Shown here in pieces: positions 46,840 to 57,329 of a stretch of DNA of 64,000 nt (positions are counted from its first letter, which is position 1; every line of letters starts with the position of its first letter). The DNA is from Casuarius casuarius (Eukaryota; Chordata; Aves; Casuariiformes; Casuariidae). The DNA is taken from NCBI GenBank assembly GCA_003342895.1, contig PTFA01000112.1, forward strand, positions 2,209,332-2,273,331, in the 5' to 3' direction. Position numbers and translations under genes: made by a program. The notes beneath the pieces were generated by a model. That model ran no database searches and was not told the DNA's origin. It saw nothing but the letters and a program-made list of their open reading frames with translations.

Positions 46840-47420
46840 CGCGTTTCCTTGACAGCCAGGGGAGCGGGAGGCTCCTCGGCTTTCCGCGGGAGCCGCGGCG
46901 GCGGCGGGCGCACCGGCGGGCTCGGTGGGGACGCGCTGCGCTGCCCGGGGAGGGGGCCGCAAGCCGCGCTCAGACTGCGCCGGGCGGCCGCGAGGCCACT
47001 GGGAGGAGAGGCGGCCCGCGAAATGGCGCCTGGGGCTCCTGCAAGGGGAAGAGCGCCGGGGAGCCAAGGGGCTTCCAGCGCCGCCTCCTCCCCGCAGAGG
47101 CCTTGCCAAACTGGGGTCTCCGTACGCAGAGGACCAGACCCCGGCCCCAAGCCTATGGGTCCCAGCGAGACCCACAACTGCTTGTCCCGAGGCCGCGCAG
47201 CCCCGCTTCACTGCCGCTCCCGCGGCCCTCGCCACCGCCTGCGTGCCTGGAAGCCTGGCCTCAGATGGACAAACCCCTCCAGAGACCACGTCCGCCTCCC
47301 CCAGCTCCGCGCTGAGCCGCCGCACCAGGCTCCTCGAAGGCCGCGGTGGTATTCGTGGCACACGCGGTACCCCCAAAGCGTCCCTCAGCTGCCGGGTCCC
47401 TGCACCACGAGTTATCGTGG
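46840..47420. promoter_or_regulatory. Orphan CpG island
   Basis: A sharply bounded CpG-dense block in AT-rich surroundings, densest at 46860-47060. Four overlapping open frames of about 150-220 codons on both strands reflect stop-poor GC-rich sequence and show no recognisable domain. The island could be a promoter of a non-coding transcript, an alternative promoter, or a Polycomb-type regulatory island. Confidence 0.65.
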
Positions 47421-47429
47421 TGCCAACTT

Positions 47430-48000
47430 CTTCTGGACCACGCAGTCTCCAACATTAACAACACACATGGAGGCTTTAAATAAAACAAAAGTCTGTACAT
47501 AAACCCGTGTCTCGTGCGCATGCCTGTACACCAACGTATCTGCTCCACCGCAGCAACGAAAATTCGGGTTTGTCTCGTCGAACGCTCTGAACAAAGAATG
47601 GCGGCGTGAGCTGAAGGATGGAGCCAACGAAAGAGCAGGTTAATAACCGTTACAGCCTTCACACACGTGGAAGTATTTTCAATTTGCAATAAAGTTTTTT
47701 TTGTTTCGCATTTTTCAATAAACGGAGGCTCTGCCCCCTCTCCTGACAGCACAGTCTTTTATTTGCTGCTTAAAATATCTTCTCCATATTGGAACCACCT
47801 TTTCCTTCTTGCCCTACCTCACTCGTACAAAGTTTAATGCCTAGAACCCAAAACTTGGTTTTTTGAGAGAGAAGATCCTCCTCATACTCTTTTTGCTTTG
47901 GGGCATTTCTAAGAGGGCTATAGACTTAACTAACTAGAATTTTATGTCCAAATCTCACAGCGGAAAGCACATTTGAGCTAGAGCTAGGCACTGTCTCAAC
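47430..48000. other. Non-coding stretch, no gene recognised
   Basis: Sequence leaving the CpG island to the right. An AATAAA word occurs at about 47688-47693 in an AT-rich context, but no transcript end is otherwise supported. Confidence 0.4.
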
Positions 48001-48004
48001 CAAG

Positions 48005-48245
48005 TGGGCACCGCTTCGGGTCACCCTCCTACAGCCACAGGAGGAAGGCCGGGTCCCCACCTCTGCCGGAGACCCGCGCCGGGCTGACGACGTCTCCGGC
48101 CCCCGGCAGCCGGGCTTGGCTGAGAGGCGCCGCGCGGAGCCGGTGCGCGGGAGCGAGGGTGGCGGTGGCACAGCTCCTCGGCGCCAGGCTGCCGCCCGGG
48201 CATCGCGGACGCGGGCACGGCAGGGACTCGCTTGCCAATCCTTCT
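48005..48245. promoter_or_regulatory. Small CpG island
   Basis: A compact CpG-dense block (GCCGCGCGGAGCC, GCATCGCGGACGCG and similar). No exon recognised. It lies about 0.6 kb from the orphan island and may be functionally part of it. Confidence 0.55.
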
Positions 48246-48839
48246 GGCAGAAGGCAAATTGCTACAGATGGCACCTGTCAGCAGGGAACGAACAGTGAAA
48301 ACAGAGGAATTCATGACAGAAATTATGGCGAGAAAGTGAGAAAAGCATTTCCCATGTTCTCGCTTCATCTTTTCGGCTAAAGGAAAGCCTGTTAGCAAAT
48401 GGCCACATGAACAGCTCCACTAAAGCCCACGGTGAAAATCACTGCAGTTCCAGCAGAGTCAGCGGAGCTGCTCCAATTAAAAATACACCACGCACGTGTG
48501 CTTGTACAGACCGTACACACATGCATATTTGTTTGTAAAGACTTGTGTGCATGTGTAGTTAAATGAGCAACCTTATTTATGCATATACATATTTTTGTGG
48601 CTGTGGCTCAAGAACTATGCTGAAGACAAGCAATGCAGCAAAATCCTGGAAATTTGCCCTTCCTCCCTTTCCCCATGGCAGAAGACAACAGATGAAGATA
48701 TTTGCAGTTCTGTCCACTTGAGAGAGGAGAAGTAGGGAGTGGGAAAAGGAGAGAAAAGAAGAAAAAAATGCAGCAAGCAGGAACACTTAAAATGAGTTAC
48801 TATGTCTGGTCACTCAATCCTTTAAGCCCTGCCAACACT

Positions 48840-49090
48840 TTTCTGTGATTAGTTAGTAAATCTGACAAGGCCTGCATTTGTTCACAGCTTATTGACAGAA
48901 CTGTATTGATAAAGCAATATCCAAGCCAGGGGAAAGCAAGCCCACAATGCCATTTTACTTTCTCAAGTCTTTATTGCACAAAGGTGTTTTTCCTGGATGA
49001 ATTCATTTTCCTCAAACTGAAGCCTGAATTTTTGGAGAGCGCAGCTCTTATATCACTGCTTAATAATTATTTATCGACTGGGTAGACATT
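48840..49090. promoter_or_regulatory. Candidate conserved element (AT-rich)
   Basis: Unique AT-rich block with GTGATTAGTTAGTAAAT at the left edge, TTATTGACAG near 48889-48898, a C/EBP-like TTATTGCACAA at 48971-48981 and TAATAATTAT at 49061-49070. No coding signal. Motif-based candidate only. Confidence 0.3.
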
Positions 49091-49099
49091 AAACATGGA

Positions 49100-49980
49100 A
49101 GAGGAAAAACATGCCACACAAATTTATTTCTGCAGATGTCTGACCTGACAACGCAGGGACTTTTGTTCCCAGTTCATGAGAGACGGCACAACTGTAGCTG
49201 GGGGGATGATAATCTTTCTGTTCCCCAGAGACCCCGTGCTTTCCTGCCAGGACCCCTGCTCCACCGTTTCCTAGCTCTGCCCAGAGCCCTCCTCCATCCA
49301 CCCCGGTGGTTTCGTGTCCTGGCTACCATGTCCTGGATCTCTATCACAAAACCGGAGGGGGTTCCCTTGAGGGCCCGTTAGTGCCGCTCATAAATTAGCC
49401 AGATGGGGTTTGCTTTGAGCAAGGCGGCGAAGGGCTGGACGGGAGGGGAAGCTGGGATTCCCGTGGGGCACAGAGGGAAGCAACCAACGCACAAGCGCAC
49501 AGGTAAATCTTCAAAAATTAGGACCGCTGCTGTGTTACGGAAAGAAAGGAAGGCCTCTGGGCTCGAGGACTAGACAGTCCTCTGGGCATTTTTGCAATAG
49601 TTATTGATTACGACTTTAAAGCCCCCAAAGTCCTCCTCACTAACAATAAAAAATTACATGATCTAAACACAAAATAATTCAAAGCATTTTTCAAAAATGG
49701 GCTGAAAATGGTACACATGTATCTTCAAAGGCTATTTTCACCATTGTGGGAGTGCATAAATTAAGTCTTCTAAAACTTATGAAGGAAACAAGAAGTGGAA
49801 GAAACTATAACTACCTGAAAAATAGGCTGTGCTAGGAAGAAGCTAATAAAGTACATATATACTTCAAGGAGTAACAGGTTTATTACTAATAATCCGTAAC
49901 AACACAGCCACTTTATTATGTAATACTATCAAAAAGAGACAAAAAAGCCTTTCCTTTCTCCTCCAAAGAAGAGAGATGTC
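49100..49980. other. Non-coding stretch, no gene recognised
   Basis: Unique sequence without supported features. A CAG|GTAAAT donor-like word at about 49500 has no acceptor partner. Confidence 0.4.
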
Positions 49981-49984
49981 TAAT

Positions 49985-50260
49985 CTGAGTGCGCGACGCA
50001 GCCATGCCGAGGTGCCACAGCTCTTGCTTAAGCCAAGTGGGGTTGCAGTCTCGCAATTCCTACGTTGACTGTAAACAAAGAGCCCGGCCCTCTGCAGTAA
50101 GGATCTGGGGATGACTTATTGTTCGAGCCGGATGTTGGGAATTACTGCTGTGGTAACACTTTGTTCTGCATCGAATGTCATTTCATAACATAATCTTCTC
50201 AGCCCCACCGCAAACATGGATGATGCGCCATTCAGGAGAGTTTGCAACAGAGTTTGTCAA
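49985..50260. promoter_or_regulatory. Candidate enhancer (forkhead and SOX/TCF words)
   Basis: An exact forkhead word TGTAAACA at 50070-50077 overlaps a SOX/TCF word AACAAAG at 50074-50080. A SOX word ATTGTT is at 50118-50123 and ACTTTGTT (TCF/SOX in reverse) at 50158-50165. No coding frame or splice pair. Function is inferred from motifs. Confidence 0.4.
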
Positions 50261-50269
50261 ATGGTGTTT

Positions 50270-52419
50270 TACAATTGAGTTACCTCCAATCTAGTCTGCT
50301 GGTTTATGCACCGTTGGGTTGGATGGAAAGAAAGAGAAAGAGGGAGGTGGTATGTAAGAGCGCAGTGGCAGTTAAGCCAGTGCGTGCCTTTGCTGCTGCA
50401 GCCATTTTTGAACAACATAAATCAGATTTTCCTCAATACCAGCTTTTCAGAATCCTTCCACATTTCGAATAGAATCTCTTTTCATGAAGGAATTTGCCAT
50501 TATGGTACAAAACTGAATATTCTTGCTTTTTAGAAAGTTCCAAGAATCTGCATTCTTGGAAATGGAAAGTCTGGTTACATCAAAGACTTGCCATTTGGCT
50601 CTGGACAACATTTTAGAACCACAATTTCCAATAAAAAAAAATGCCAGTAATTTTGTCTCCCTAAATTTCTGGTTGCGCTTCTCGAAACCTCTCTAGCCCT
50701 GCTTCCAGAGGAGCTGAGCATTTACCAACCCTTCCGTAGTCACAGCAGTATTGAATGCTCAACAACATTTGCACTGGGTATTTCAGAAGACATTTCCTGC
50801 AAATCAATCTCCGTACCTCACTTGTGTCAGCCGTTCCATGGCATTACACTGCTCATATAGGTCACATCAGAGACCTGAGATCTACTGCACTATTAGTAAC
50901 TGTGGAATATTTTGTGGCTGCAAGGTGGAAGAAGTTTTCCGGTCCAGGGTCAAATCGTCAACGACCAAATACTGTAACGCTTCCACTGCTTCCAGCAGAT
51001 ATAAGACCCTCCCCACAGGTGATGATTTACTCCACAGGCAGTTACACCTCCCTCTCTGTAACCTGTGGCTGTAAGCACAGTTTGGCAGAGTGACAACTAA
51101 GGTGGGATGTTTAGTTGAAGTGCATGGACGACACAGCTGCAGAAGAATTATTCAGAGCAGTATCAGGATGGGAGTGAGATGAAATGAAATTAAGAACAGG
51201 ACAGTTTTGGCTCTCTTGGCCTTGCTTATGTTCAGTGCTGCCCTGGCTGTACAAGAAAATGTAACAGGAGTTCAAAGTTTCTGTTTATATATCATCTCAT
51301 AGTGCCGTAGTAGACATGAAGTGGCCTTTAGTTTAAGTGAGAACCCGCTTTGCATGCCTAAGAGCCATTATTTTGACCATAAAAGCTATTAGGCTCTGGC
51401 AGAGTCTCCTATAGCGGGTCGAAGAAGCTGTCATTTGGAACATTTAAGGTTGAATTTGGCCCAGAACTAGAAAACATATTTAAATAGAAAATATTAGCTT
51501 GTCAGCAGGATGGATGAAGCAACCTAATGCATGCTCTCCAACTCTAATTTCTGTGAATACCTGCAGCTTAGATCTTACGGACACTGAGAAGGGTCTACCA
51601 AGCTTTTACTGAAGATGGAGATGCAGCTTATGCTGACAAGAAAATACCAATTTCCTAAAAAAGAAACAAATTGAACCAATGAAAAGATTTCTTGCTGATA
51701 AACCTGTATCTATGCTGGCGTTTGGTTTTTCATTTTGCCTTTAAATCCCTGCCCTTCCCTGCATTCTTTGTTGACACAACTATGCCATCCTAAAACTTAA
51801 ATAGTTTAATCCCCAGCTAGGCTGTAGCGACGCACCAGACCAAATAGACACAGGCAGCGTGCACACACTACTGAAAACCAGATCTAATCATGAAGCATGC
51901 CAGGTCACTGTCATTACAGGCACAACTGCAAGCTCTGCTTATAACAATAAATACACGCTAATCAGTAACATGATGACTCAAAATGCTAAGAGGAGGAAGG
52001 CTGCAGAGTGGGGAAACGTGCCCCTAGTATTTTCATAACTTCTTTGAAGCCATGAAATATCTATAGAAAACACATTTTCCTACCACATGCCTTGATCTAG
52101 AACTAAGCAGGAGATGGATGCTGGAGAGAGCCATTTTCATCATCCCTGGAGAGATTTGTAAAACAAGAGACAGGGTTTTTTTATTCCCTTCTCTCTGAAA
52201 GAGGCATTGGCTCCTTTCCACTTCCAATTTCACCATGGCTGCACACGACTAAACATCCATTTTGACACTAATGCGGAGTGGTGCTCTCTACTAGCTTGGG
52301 TCAGCCAGCTCTCCTGCCTGACTGGCCAACTGATTGTAAAATCATTAATGGTATATTTTACACCCCATATTTCTTAAAAAACATAATTACTGGGGAAATT
52401 ATTCTTCTTTTACTCCAGG

Positions 52420-52420
<1 letters not shown>
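50270..52420. other. Non-coding stretch, no gene recognised
   Basis: Mostly unique AT-rich DNA. Plus-strand open frames of 107 and 112 codons overlap each other in different frames near 50750-51090 with no recognisable domain, and are read as chance. Confidence 0.45.

Positions 52421-52421
<1 letters not shown>

Positions 52422-52453
<32 letters not shown>
52422..52453. repeat. (ATT)n microsatellite
   Basis: Ten or so uninterrupted TTA/ATT trinucleotide units. Simple-sequence repeat, likely length-polymorphic. Confidence 0.95.
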
Positions 52454-52519
52454 TTGCAAAGACGCATGTGCTCACTCTCTTATAACAGTCAAAATGAGGT
52501 CAGAAACTTGAACATATGT

Positions 52520-52800
52520 GGCTGTGTGTGCTTTCTCCTCAACCAGAAATGACAAAGCAGAGTTTGGCAAGGCAATAAAGGAATGGCCACAAATCAGCCA
52601 GGATTATCTGACTTCCTTTAAGAAAGCCATAAATTGTTTACAGCAGCATTGGTCTTTAATGGCAGAATGGGGGGTGATGGAGGGGAAAGCTTTAATCTAA
52701 CAATTTCAACACATTGCCAAAGTCCTTTCCTGTAGTTTACAATAAAAGAACCTCCAAAGCATCTAACTTATGTTGGCTGGAGTTTTTATTTTCAGGGAAA
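52520..52800. promoter_or_regulatory. Candidate conserved element
   Basis: Unique block with AAGGCAATAAAGG, CCATAAATTGTTTAC (near 52628-52642), GGTCTTTAATGGCAG and GCTTTAATCTAAC words. No coding or repeat signature. Texture resembles conserved gene-desert elements; low confidence. Confidence 0.3.
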
Positions 52801-52809
52801 AGATCCTTC

Positions 52810-54920
52810 CCATGCTCCATTCTCCTGCAATACAGAAATAGACTGGAGCCTAATGAGGTTAAGTTCGAAAGCATTAAGCATCTGACAAAAAATGCTCACA
52901 AAGATTTTAGCACCAGCAAACCTCTAGAGAAAGTGGACAGAGGCTGGGATAATACACAGCAAACTCCTCCAACCTTAATGCACTGGGAATTGGAAGTGCA
53001 TTAGGATTTTGGTTGCAGCTGGGCTTTTTACGGCCACTGCATCCTAGGCACCACTGTCTCTAATAATACCTAGGTGAGGAGACGTGGAGGTGGGGAGACC
53101 AGTCACTTTGCTGCGACTGCTGCTCATCGAACACTGCCAAATAGCTCCAAACAGGAAAAGGCAGCAGTTAAAAAAAATGCTCTGGAAACAGAGCCAATCT
53201 GCACAATTCATATATGAATTTCCAACACTGAACCCTCCCTCCCCCTCCAGTACAATTCTACATTCAAAGTTGTTTGGTTTTATCCTTTGTTCTTGCTCAT
53301 CCTAGAGGGCAATTGTGAAATTCAGAACCATCACTGGAATTTGGACAATGAATATTTGCAAAGTTTGAGAGTGCCCATAGTGAGATTTTTAGAGCTAGGG
53401 TCTACACCTCCTGTGTTTCTTTGCATATTTTGCTCTTCGGGGCCATTTCCCACATGCTCTGTAGTGCAACATGCATCTGAAACAAACAACGTGAGCATCT
53501 CCACGGCCTGCAATGGAAATCGCCCAAATCCTCCCAGGCAACTCCTCTGAATATTGGGATCATTCCTATTGCTGCACTGGACTTCTCTGATCATACAAAA
53601 ATACACTCTATTACAAGAACAGTGTAAACAAATACGGTATAGCTCACATGGCTTGAAGAGTTTGTCAACAGAAAATGCCCATTCCAGGCTACTGGCTTCT
53701 GAGAGCTGGAGCAGTTCCAAAGCTCTTTATCTCATCACTTCGCAGAAGCTCTTTCCTCCCTCCTCTCGATATTTCATAAACTTATTTGCCTCCCATTATA
53801 AAAATAAATACAAGCGTTCTCCCTCCCCAATGTCCAAACAGTAATTATTTATTATGATTGTTATTTATATTGTGGCAGTGCCTTGGAGCCCCGGACACAG
53901 GCTGAGACCCGATTTGGTTATATGTTTATAATCCCTCCTCTACATGCTACTCAAGAGCACACTGCTTGAAGGCCAGCAGAAACAAATTTTTAAAGCATCA
54001 TGAAGGAGATTGCTGGCAAAGTCTCCCCAACGCTTTGGATTAAAATCCTAAGAAGTTCAGTGGTTGTCAAACTCTAGCTCTAGCAAGAGCTGGTCATTGC
54101 AGCTGAATTTTTTGTTTGACTGAAAACAAACCTACAAGGCTGAAGTACAAAAAAGGAAATGCAGAGTGTTTTGAGGGCAAGATGTAAGCCATTCCTGCCT
54201 TGAAAGGCTTTTCTTTAATAATTAAGGCTGAAAAATTACTTGTATTTTCCCATGCGCTGATGAGAAAGTTATAGGAAGGAAGGAAACACAGGAAGTTCTG
54301 AACAGCACAGAAGCATAGGATGAAGTGTTTTTTATGGATAATTGCCATGTAACTCCCTATTTTGTTTCTGGTGCCTAGATATTATTGAGCAAAACTAATT
54401 AGAAATGCGATAGATAAATGTACTCAGAATTCTTCATATCCTCTGAGCAGTGCCAACACCGCCTATCAGGGAACCTGTGTTTGCGGGTAGGCAAATGATT
54501 TGCTCATAAAAACTGGACGGCTCTTATCGTGGCTCATTTTCCCCTTTAACCTATCCTATTACTGCTCCTCCCCCTGCGACGTGAAATGCAACACCCGCCA
54601 ATGTTGTAATGCTTCCTTAACGATAGATGCACGCAAACCCCCAAACAAGCCCCCCAAACCGCAGAAGGCAGGATGAGCACAGCTTGTTAGCCCTGGCTCT
54701 AATTAAAGCATTCTGCTTTTCCTGCCAGGTGTGGTCCCCATTTTCACTGACTGCTTTCCCTCCTCCATAATTTAATCTTCAAAAGCGGAAGCAAGCTATG
54801 GAAACAGACCCTTCAAAATAGAAAAAAAAAAGTAAAGTAAATCACTGCTGGGTTTTTTTCTTGCTGCTCAAGAACTTTAAAGACATTTGGGAAAAAACAA
54901 GAAAAAAACCCCAACCAAAA
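52810..54920. other. Non-coding stretch, no gene recognised
   Basis: AT-rich unique sequence. Overlapping open frames near 53287-53844 on both strands have no domain. A TTATTTATTATGATTGTTATTTATATT patch lies at about 53844-53870. Nothing further assignable. Confidence 0.45.
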
Positions 54921-54949
54921 CAAAAACCTTTCCGCTAAGTAATTGAGTC

Positions 54950-55220
54950 TGCACTCTTGTATCAGACATTCAATGCTAATTTGGAGTCCTGTCTTATCGC
55001 ATTACAGACAAACACAAGGCCCCTTACATCAAGTGCAACAAAATAGCTACACTCGGCATTATTAATGAAGTAGATGGATTAATTTCCTATTTATGAGAAG
55101 CTAACCAACTGGCTAGCTTGCTGACAGCACTATTAATGATCCTTAATGCCCCACAGGCGGTAATGGGTCCCGCTGGGAGATCTAGGAGCGCTGCAATTTG
55201 TATTGAGGATTTAGACATAA
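54950..55220. promoter_or_regulatory. Candidate homeodomain enhancer (six TAAT cores)
   Basis: TAAT cores occur at 54977-54980, 55063-55066, 55080-55083, 55134-55137, 55144-55147 and 55161-55164, plus an ATTA at 55001-55004. A GATA-type CTTATCGC lies just before the last of these (near 54993). They cluster most tightly at 55060-55165. There is no coding signal and an A run (about 55220-55234) closes the block. Homeodomain clusters of this sort are typical of developmental enhancers, but occupancy is untested. Confidence 0.45.
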
Positions 55221-55374
55221 CAAAAAAAAAAAAAAAGCCCTCCTGGGAGCAGGCAGTTGATCAGCGGGCGCCCCAGCGGAACACAGCAGACAAATAATAA
55301 ATGACAGCCTTGCGATTAAATCAAACCTTCTACTTTAAGTGTTAAAGTGTCTGACTGTCACTAACAATCTAGCG

Positions 55375-55660
55375 GTTGTTAAAGCCTCCCGGGGCCTCCA
55401 GGAACAGACGCAGCGAGCTGGAAGGTAAAAGGGGGGGCGAGCGGCGGCGGAGCCGCGGGAGCCGTGCGAGCTCGAGCAGGGGAGCTGCGCGCACGGGAGG
55501 GATTTCGACAACCACCCACCGCTGCCGCGGCTCTTCCCGGCACTGCAGGCCTGCGGCGTGAGAGCCCCCCCAAAGCCTTCGTGAGCCTTGGAAGGAAGCT
55601 TTCACCTACGAACAAAACCGCCGGAAGATCACGCAGTTCCTGGGCTCCGGCCTTGCAAAC
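55375..55660. promoter_or_regulatory. Small CpG island
   Basis: CpG-dense block at 55425-55565 with overlapping short open frames on both strands. No exon is recognised. It immediately follows the TAAT-rich block. Confidence 0.55.
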
Positions 55661-55669
55661 GTGCTTACA

Positions 55670-57000
55670 GTGGTCTTCAAAACCCGAGTGAGTGGGACTC
55701 CTTGACTAAGATCATGTTTTGAGCAAATAAATGGTCATGCCCATGGCTGTCTAGGAGTCTTGGTTTGCATTCATGCTTGTGCGTGCACTCAGGACTGAAA
55801 CCAGAGGACTGTGCTTTTAAATTCAAAGGAAAAGGGTCGAGGTGCGAACAGAAGTCCTGAAAGCAGCAGGCATTTCATTCACTTCATCTTCCTGATAAAC
55901 ACTGCCATATACACTCTGCCTTCCTTGTATTTCGTTTTCTTGCTGTCTTGGACTGATCACATCCCAGGGCCAGCTGACAGCTTGGAGAAACACCAAAGCT
56001 TTCTCCTCTGGAGATCCGTGTTGAGAGATGGAGATGAAACGGGCAAGTGGGTGAGACGCGTGTCAGCACTGAGCTGAGCCATCGCCTGTCGCCCTCTACC
56101 AAACCCAAAGCGGGAACCGAGGCTGGAGGAGTTCAGGGGACACAAGGCCATCTTCCACCGTGAGGTGGAGAATCATCTCTCTCTGCGTCATACTCTCTCG
56201 GCCATGACCAAGTGTACACTTCCGTCCTTCTCAAGCAGGAATGAGGAATCGGGACTACTTCTGGTCCCACCACTGTGCAGTTCAGAGCAAATCATTCTCA
56301 AAGCTTTACTTTCGCTTGCTTACGAATAGCAGTGACAGCTCTTTCCTTTGTAAAATGCTCAAGAACGAACACAGCAAACGTGCCATGAGATTTATTCAGA
56401 TAAACCGAAAAAAGCCTGAAAAAATCCCTGAGCCTCAGATTTTAGTTCCTTAAGAAATACTTAAAACCCACCAGAGTTAAGTATCATCGGTATCGATACT
56501 GGGGAGCATCAGGAAATTAAAAAGAGCTGGCCCTCCAGATGTGTCTGCCACATGGAAGAGCATGAAACGTTCGGGAAGGTTAACCCAGCAGAGCTCCCCT
56601 CTCTTTAAAGCGTTTTCCTGCCTCTGCACGCAGATTAGGGCACGGATGGAAAACGCCTCCACTGAAGCACACACGGACATCTCGTGGCGTGCGCCGTGGC
56701 CGTGCGTGTGGGCCGCAGAGGTCCTGGGCTGGGATGCGGGGGAGGCACGTCAGCGTCCCCAGGAGAAGCCGGAACATGTACCCAGAGCACCAAGACCCCA
56801 CTTAGCACCCTCCCACCCCACCTTAAAAGGCCCAATACTACATACAATTAAGGTGGATAACGTGAAGTTTTCAAACATGGTTAACTTAGCTTTGAAGAAT
56901 CATTTAGAAAATCCAGGAGAGCTGGATGTTGTACATCTGTCACCAGCAGTAATAAAAGTACATTCCTGTAATTCAACTTGGGCAGGGTCAAATTCACTCA
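55670..57000. other. Non-coding stretch, no gene recognised
   Basis: A GC-rich patch at 56690-56770 yields an open frame of 194 codons on the plus strand (56541-57125). It has no recognisable domain and shifts from GC-rich to AT-rich composition midway, so I do not call it. A MIR-like fossil is listed separately. Confidence 0.4.
56235..56375 (+). repeat. Possible MIR-like SINE fossil
   Basis: A faint MIR order is visible on the plus strand: GAGGAATCGGGACTACTTCTGGTCCCACCACTGTGCAGTTCAGAGCAAATCATTCTC, then CTTTCCTTTGTAAAATGCTCAAGAAC. The last phrase resembles the MIR tail 'GTTTGTAAAGTGCTTTGAGATC'. The match is weaker than for the two other MIR fossils in the window. Confidence 0.4.
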
Positions 57001-57057
57001 AGTGTCTCTCATGGCAGATGCCTAAATCAGAGAATGATGAACCTCTGTGTCTTGCAG

Positions 57058-57084
57058 GACAAGGCAATGCTGTTAAACCTTCTG
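57058..57084 (+). CDS. Possible 27-nt microexon (uncertain)
   Basis: A plausible acceptor ACCTCTGTGTCTTGCAG ends at 57057 and a strong donor GTAAGC starts at 57085. The enclosed 27 nt keeps frame; it reads DKAMLLNLL in phase 0, or QGNAVKPS with a split codon in another phase. Frame-preserving 27-nt microexons exist in neuronal genes. Such short acceptor-donor pairs also arise by chance, and no neighbouring exon is visible. It lies on the strand opposite to the 54-nt candidate. Confidence 0.2.
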
Positions 57085-57329
57085 GTAAGCTTTCTATATA
57101 TAGGGACTATATGTATCATTTGTAAAAGAAACAAACACAAAGCTAGCAAAGAAAGCAGAATAACAGTCCAAGAGTGTAGGTATGTATTTCTGAAAGTCCC
57201 ATGCAACGTTATGTATAAAAATGGGAGAAAAGCTTTATCAAAGATGTTTCATGTAGTAAGAAAGATCAAAGGAAAAGCCATAAGGAGAAGAGTTTCAATG
57301 TATCTTGTGTATTGGTAAAAATGAAAAAA

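Noticed and set aside
46677..47502. Four overlapping frames of 150-223 codons
   Set aside because: Explained by the CpG island's composition; Arg/Pro/Ala-rich translations in every frame and no domain.
56541..57125. 194-codon plus-strand frame
   Set aside because: Composition changes sharply midway and the peptide has no recognisable domain; its overlap with the 27-nt microexon candidate is incidental.
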